A stretch of DNA of 64,000 bases from Prionace glauca. Its lineage: Eukaryota > Chordata > Chondrichthyes > Carcharhiniformes > Carcharhinidae. The translations under genes were made by a program, and so were the position numbers. Location: contig CM075737.1 of the NCBI GenBank assembly GCA_037974335.1, positions 4,684,584 to 4,748,583 of the forward strand, written 5' to 3'. Of the stretch, positions 52,001 to 59,600 are shown in pieces. The notes beneath the pieces are model-generated. The model was not told where the DNA came from. It saw only the letters and a list, made by a program, of their open reading frames with translations, and searched no databases. The first letter of the stretch is position 1. Each line of letters begins with the position of its first letter.

Positions 52001-53579
52001 ACTCAGCCTAGTAAACCTCCTCTGCACTCCCTCCAAGGCCAAAATATCTTTGCGCAGGTGCGGCGCCCAAAACTGAACACAGTACTCCAGCTGCGGCCTC
52101 ACCAATGCTCTATACAGCTGCAGCAAGACCTCCCTACTTTTATATTCAATCCCCTTCGCTATGAAGGCCAGCATCCCATTCGCCTTCCTGACCTCCTGCT
52201 GCACCTGCAAGCTGGGTTTTTGCGACTCATGCACAAGGACCCCGAGGTCCCTCTGCACCGTCGCCTGCTGCAGTTTTTCGCCACGTAAGTAATAGTCCTT
52301 CCTACCATTCTTCCTTCCAAAGTGGACCACCTCACATTTGCCAACATTAAATTCCATTTGCCATTTCCTGGCCCATTCGCCCAGCCTACCTAGATCCTTC
52401 TGCAGACTCTCCACACCCTCCGCACATTTTCCTTTACCACCCTTCTATTATTTATAAGCCTACAGAAGACTCTGGGATTCCTCTATGTTGGCTGCAATAT
52501 TTTCTCATAATCACCGTTCACTTCTCTAATGTGTTTTGTCCACATCACATCAGTATTCCTTTTGGTTCTCAATTGTATTCTCTAAGCGCACTTTTCTTTG
52601 TTATCTTCTTTTTTCATTCAGAGCATTCTGGATTTGTTTCCCCTACTTTTCCCTCTGAGGGAAGATACCTTGACTGTGCCCAAATCATTTCTTTTTTTGA
52701 AGGTTGATACAATATTTTCTGCTAGTCTTTCATTCCAGCTTATCCAGCCCAACTCCATTCTTGCCCCACGGAACACAGCTCTCCCCAGTTAATTATTCTT
52801 GCACTGGATTGCCCACTGTCCTTGTCTAGCACCACTCTAAACCTTATGGTGCAATGATCATGGTCTCCTAAATATTCCCCTACTAACACTTGATCTATTT
52901 TGCCCACCTCATTTCCAAGAACCAGGTTCAAGAGGGCACACTGTCCTTGTAACATTGCAAACCAGAGCAGGCAATTCTACATGCTTACAACACACCAATA
53001 AACACTTACCTGTAGGACAGAACAAAAAATGCTCTGGCTCTTTCAAGTACTGATAGATTTCATTAGTAACAGACAGTTGTGCATGTGCAAATGAGCTGAA
53101 CACTTCTTTGTCTGCTGGACACATATTGTGGTCAATGTCATCAAATAATAATGCAAAAGACTTGCATCCAAACTGCGACACCTATAAAACATAGACAATG
53201 ATGGTCAGAGGGTTTCCTGCACATTTAAAACACGACACGGCCTTTCTTGGATGGTTGATCTTTTACTCAAGGAAATTATAAGCATGTTTGGATAAAATAG
53301 GCAAGGCATCCACCATGGAAGAGGGAAAGCGAGGCTAGGTAGGAAAAAAAGGAGGATCGCATCAATAAGAAACTTCACTGTCACTGGGTCAAAATCATGC
53401 AACTCCCTTTCCTAACGGCCTGATGGGTGTACCTACACCACAGACTACAGTGATTCAAGGAGGCAACTCACCACCTTTTCAAGGGCCATTAGGGATGAAG
53501 GACAAATGCATACCCTCAACCGGGAGCAAATGAAGAAAGAACAAGCTAGAAGACAGTGAGTCTTGGAGGGAGGGGGGAG

Positions 53580-53675
<96 letters not shown>

Positions 53676-56600
53676 CAAGCAAAAGTGAGTGCGAAAGAGC
53701 ATAATCAAGGTGAGCACATGTTAGGGCCAGACAGAGGTGAAGTGAAATTTCAGCTTGTGCTCTTCAGCATGCTTAATTCAAAGAGACTCCAAGTTTCACT
53801 CCAGATGCTCATAATTTATCAGTATTACACTGGAATGCAAATATCAGAGAGTGCATAGGCATCAGCACAATGTGGTATGTTGCAGATTAAACTGCAAGCC
53901 CATTTGTCCTCTCAGGTGAACATAAAAGATCCATGACACTACTGAACAAAGGCAGTTCTGATACTTTATTATAAATAATTTCTGTTTCAATTACCAACAT
54001 GTGTAGAAGAAAAAGAATTGAAAATCACTTACTTAAAGAATTAACAAGTCAATAAAAACACTCACCTGATCCAATTTCCGTTTAAGGGTAGTAACTTCCT
54101 TTTGATTTGAGAATGTGATGTCAAGACCAGGAGATATAGCATAAACAAACTCAATATTGTGTTCTTTCGCAGCAGAAATTAGCTGCATCAATTGTTCTGA
54201 AACATAAGGAGATTACATTATGAATAACCAACATAGAAGAGGGAGAGAAAAAAAAATTCAATGCTAGAATGAAGGAGACAATTGCCAAACAAAGTAGAGC
54301 TAACTTGACAATTGCATGTTGACGTACAAAAGTATTAGTAAGGCATGGGCCTGCAGCTGCTCACTCCACTGAGCTGTTCAGAGTGAGGAGAGGCAACATA
54401 TTCTTCTCATACCCGTCCTTGGATAGAAAGGAAGTAATTCCAAAATCCCTTAAACATAGCAACTTGCTGCAAAGGATTTGGGAAAGGATAACAACTTGAT
54501 AATCTTCTCTAAGGTTCTAGTTAAAAGGTGTTACAAATTGAAGGACAATTACCATCATGTTTAAAAACTTCCTATTGAATCCAATAATGAATTGGAAACC
54601 CTATTAAGTTATTGCACTCCAGTTTGTCCTGTTGGTTTCAGTCTACTGGCTCTACCCACAAATAACTTAAATAGGTTGGACTAAAACCTGGTGTTGTCAG
54701 ACTTTTCACTGTGTTTACGCCAGTCCAACGCCGGCATACCCACATCATGTCTACCCACAAAAGCCAGTATTGCTGTCTTCATGATACTAAACAATATAAG
54801 ACCTAATCAAAACTAATAAGTCAAAACAAGTACTGCAAACTGACTTTGTCAAAGGCAGATCGTGCCTTACAAGCCTGGCTGAGTTCTTTGAAAACGTGAC
54901 TAAACATATTGACAAAGGAAGAACGGTAGATGTGGTTTATACGGACTTCAGCAAGGCATTCGATAAGGTTCCCCATGCAAGACTACTTGAGAAAGTGAGA
55001 GGGCATGGGATCCAAGGGTTACCTTGTGGATCCAGAACTGGCTTGCCCGCAGAAGGCAGAGAGTGGTTGTAGTAGGGTCTTTTTCTGCATGAGGATCGGT
55101 CACCAGTGGAGTGCCCCAGGGATCTGTTCTGGGACACTTGCTGTTTGTAGTTTTCATAAATGACCTGGATGAGGAAGTGGAGGGATGGGTTGGTAAGTTT
55201 GCCAATGACACGAAGATTGGTGGTGTTGTGGATAGCGTGGAGGGATGTCAGAAGTTGCAGCTTGACATACATAGGATGCTAGACTGGGCGGAGAAGTGGC
55301 AGGTGGACCTCAACACCAATAAGTGTGTAGTGGTCCATTTTGATAGGTCAAATGGGATGATGGAGCATAATATCAGGGGCAAGACTCTTAGCAGTGTAGC
55401 GTAGAGGATCAGAAGGACCTTGGGGTCCAGGTCCATAGGACTCTCAAATCAGCTTTGCAGGTAGAGGACGTGGTTAAGAAGGCATATGGCATACTGACTT
55501 TCAATCGAGGGACTGAGTTTAGGAGTCAGGAGATAATGCTGCAGCTGTATAGGGCCCTGGTCAGACCCCACTTGGAGTATGGTGCTCAGTTCTGGTCGCC
55601 TCATTACAGGGGGGATGTGGAAGCTATTGAAAGGGTGCAGAGGAGATTTACAAGGATGTTGCCTGGATTGGGTGGCATGCCTATGAGGATAGGTTGAGGG
55701 AGCTCGGTCTTTTCTCCTTGGAAAGACAAAGGATGAGATGTGACCTGATAGAGGTTTATAAGATGTTTGAGAGGTATAGATTGGATGGATCCTCAGAGGC
55801 ATTTTCCCAGGACTGAAATGGTTGCTACCAGAGGACACAGGTTTAAGGTGCTGGGGAGTAGGTACAGAGGAGATGTCAGTTTTTCGCTCAGAGGGTGGTG
55901 GATGAGTGGAATTGGCTGCCGTCGGTGGCAGTGCAGGCAAATTCGATACAATCTTTTAAGAGATTTCTGGATGAGTACATGGGACTTAATAGGATTTAGG
56001 GTTATAGGTAAACCTAGTAGATAGGGATATGATCAGCGCAACTTGTGGGCCGAAGGGCCTGTTTGTGCTGTAGTTTATCTATGTTCTAAACTAGGGACTT
56101 CAGTCTCAAACTAATGAACTACTTTTTCAATTTAAGCAAGGTATTAAAAACTGTACTCCTATACATACGATGGCCTCCTGGTATTATGAATAGATTGCTA
56201 ATCCAGAAATTCAGCTAATGTTCTGGGGACCCAGGTTCAAATTCCGCTACGACAAATAGTGGAATTTGAATTCAATAAAAATATGGAATTACGAATCTAC
56301 TGACGAAACCACAAAACCATCGGCAATTGTTGGAAAACTCATCTAATGTCCGTTAGGGAAGGAAATCTGCCATCCTTACCTGGTCTGGCCTACATGTGCC
56401 AGAGATGCATCTCCACATCATGACTACCATTGACACCACAAATTACATGTGCCTCCAGAGCCACAGCAATGTGGTTGACACTCAACTGCCCTCAGGCAAC
56501 TAGGAATGGGCAATAAAAATTAGCCAGCCATCAACATGCATGTCCCAGGAATTTTTTTTAAATGGAGGACAATGACAACCTCAGCATAACTGTTGCCAAA

Positions 56601-59600
56601 CGAGAACCCATTATAACAACCAACTAAATATAGAATTGTCAGAAAGGCTTTTAAGACACTTTTAAATACCATTCATATGCAAATCTGGTTTCTCAAACCT
56701 ATTCAACTGGTCAAAAGCAAACACAACTGTTACAAACAGCAAATAAAAGAGGACTATTTATTGTGACTATCATATATCAAAATTATGTCCTTTTGATGGT
56801 CAGTTACATTAAGAAATGGACACTCTAATACTCATCATGGGTAATAGTGACTAAAATTCAAGAATGCAATTCATTGATTTTTGGAACTAAGAGAAATCAG
56901 GTGATGTGGAGAGGGGTTGGGAAAATGAGGCTGAGGTATGAGACCAACCATAAGATTACTGAATGGTGCAGCAGACCAACTGCATGTCCTAATCCTGCCA
57001 TATCTCTCAGTTACAGTTGCCTTCAGTGAGATCCTCAAACTAGAGTCAGGGCTTTAATAAAAATGGACATTAATGTTCAAGATAATGCCAAACACCTGGG
57101 ATCATCATTTCGGCTAAAGGACTCACCTGCTTCTTCGACAGAGTACATCTCTCTCCAGAACATCCTATGCTTGTAATCATCCTTTGGTGCGTACAGATAG
57201 GTGTTCAAACCCCATTTGCGCAATCTGTTGGGTAATGTAACCAACATTAGATGTACAAATTAAACCCCTCATTAAAAACATCCAAATAAAGCTGGACATG
57301 AAAGTTTCAAAAGCAGCAACTTAGAGGTAATATCATGTAGCCATTTAAGAGAAAAACAGAAACAGTAGGTGAAGTTACAGGGTCTAAAGTAGAGGGTACA
57401 GGTACAGGAAGATATAGGCGCCAAAAGAGCAGAATGTGGAATCGTTGTGGATGGAGATTAGGAACAGCAAGGGGAGGAAGACGCTGGTGGGTGTCATCTA
57501 TAGGCCCCCAAATAATGACCTGGAGGTGGGGCGGGCTATAAACGCGCAAATAAATGCTGCGTGCAGGAATAGAACAGCAATAATTATGGGGGATTTCAAT
57601 CTACATATTGATTGGTTGACCCATGTTGGACGTGGTGGGCTTGAGGAAGAGTTCTTGGAATGCTGCCAGGATAGTTTCCTTGAACAGTGTGTGTTGGAGC
57701 TGATGAGGGAGTGAGCTATCTTAGATCTGGTATTATGTAATGAGGCAGGTAGAATTAGGGACCTTGTTGTGAAGGATCCTCTTGGGAAGAGTGATCATTG
57801 TATGGTGGAGTTTCTGATGCAGATGGAGGATGAGAAAGTAGGATCCCAGACCTGTGTCCTCTGTTTGAACAAAGGGGAGTACGATAGGATGAGAGGGGAA
57901 TTGGTGAATGTAGATTGGGGGCACTGATTGGGAGGTAGGTCTGCTGAAGAACAGTGGAAGATCTTTAAGGAGATCTTTCTTGGTGCTCAGCAGAAATTTA
58001 TTCCGATGGTAAAGAAGGATCGTAGGAGAAGAGATAATCAGCCGTGGATAACGAAGGAGATAAAGGAGAGTATTAAATTAAAAGCTCATGCATTTTAGAG
58101 TGGCTAAGAGTCGTGGGCGAGAAGAGGATTGGGAGAGGTTAAAATATCAAAGAATGACAAAGAAGTTGATAAAGGAAGGATAAACTATGAATCTAGGCTA
58201 GCGCTAAATGTAAAAAAAGGATACTAAGAGTTTTTATAAATATATAAAAAGGAGAAGGCTGGCTAGGGTGACTATTGGACCCTTAGAGGATGAGGGGGGA
58301 GATTTAGTGGTGGGGGATGAGGAAATGGCTGAGGCCTTGAATAACTTTTTTGCTTCGGTCTTCACGGAGGAGGACGTGAATAGTCTGCCGGGTGTTAACG
58401 ATGGAAAGATGGTAGGAGTGGAGGGCCTGAATGAGATCATTGTTACTAGAGAGCCAGTGCTCGACAGACTAGAGGGACTGATGGTGGACAAGTCCCCAGG
58501 ACCGGATGGAATGCATCCAAGGGTTCTGAAAGAAATGGCAGAGGTGATAGTGGATGCCTTGGTGATTATTTTCCAAACCTCACTGGATTCCAGGAATGTG
58601 CCGGAAGATTGGAAAACGGCTAATGTTACGCTGCTGTTTAAAAAGGGTAGCAGGCAAAAGGCAGGGAATTATAGGCTGGTTCGTTTAACGTCTGTTGTAG
58701 GTAAAATGTTAGAATCCATGATCAAAGAGAAAATAGCGAGGCATCTTGAGAAGAATTGTTTCATAGAGCAGACGCAGCATGGATTCGTTAAGAGGAAGTC
58801 GTGTCTGACGAATTTATTGGAATTCTATGAGGATGTGTCTAGTGCGGTGGACGGAGGGGAATTGATGGATGTGGTGCTTCTCGATTTTCAGAAGGCGTTT
58901 GATAAGGTGCCGCACAAAAGGTTGTTACAGGTTAGGGGGCATGGAGTTGGGGGTAAGGTGTTAGCGTGGATAGGGAATTGGCTGTCAAATAGGAGGCAGA
59001 AAGGGGGTGTCAATGGGTGCTACTCAGATTGGCGGTTGGTGACTAGTGCATTGCCCCAGGGATCGGTGCTAGGGCCTCAGCTATTTACCATTTATATAGG
59101 TGATCTGGAGAAAGGAGCCGAGTGTAAGATGTCGAAATTTGCTGATGGCATAAAGATAAGTGGAACAGCAAATCATGCGGAGGGTGTGGAAAGTCTGCAG
59201 AGGGATCTAGACAGGCTGAGCGAGGACCTGGCAGATGGAATACAATGTTGGCAAGTGTGAGGTTATCCACTTTGGTAGGAATAATGGTAGGAAGGACTAC
59301 TACTTGCAGGGCGAAAAGCTGCAGCATGCTACGGTGCAGAGGGACCTGGGGGTCCTTGTGCATGAGTCGCAAAAACCCAGCCTACAAGTGCAGCTGGTGG
59401 TCAGGAAGGCAAATGGGATGCTGGCCTTCATAGCGAGGGGGATGAATATAAAAGGAGGGAGGTCTTGCTGCAACTGTACAGGGCACTGGTGAGGCCACAG
59501 CTGGAGTACTATGTGCAGTTTTGGTCACCGCACTTGCACAAGGATATTTTGGCCTTGGAGGGAATGCAGAGGAGGTTCACTAGGCTGATACCGGAGTTGA

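Larger units (their letters stand above)
46370..52960 (-). mobile_element. Old LINE group C, fragmented by later insertions
   Basis: One element on - appears to run through this interval in pieces: 52960-52433 (endonuclease end: [24 protein letters not shown]; then FCRLINNRR-like), 51537-51337 ([19 protein letters not shown]), 48515-47999 (RT fingers: [18 protein letters not shown]) and 47524-46370 ([32 protein letters not shown], then C-terminal parts). The pieces are collinear with CR1-like ORF2. Many stops; the oldest recognisable layer of intron 5. Confidence 0.75.

Noticed and set aside
53445-53717. Leu-Ser repeat protein frame
   Set aside because: Translation of the GA/CT microsatellite.
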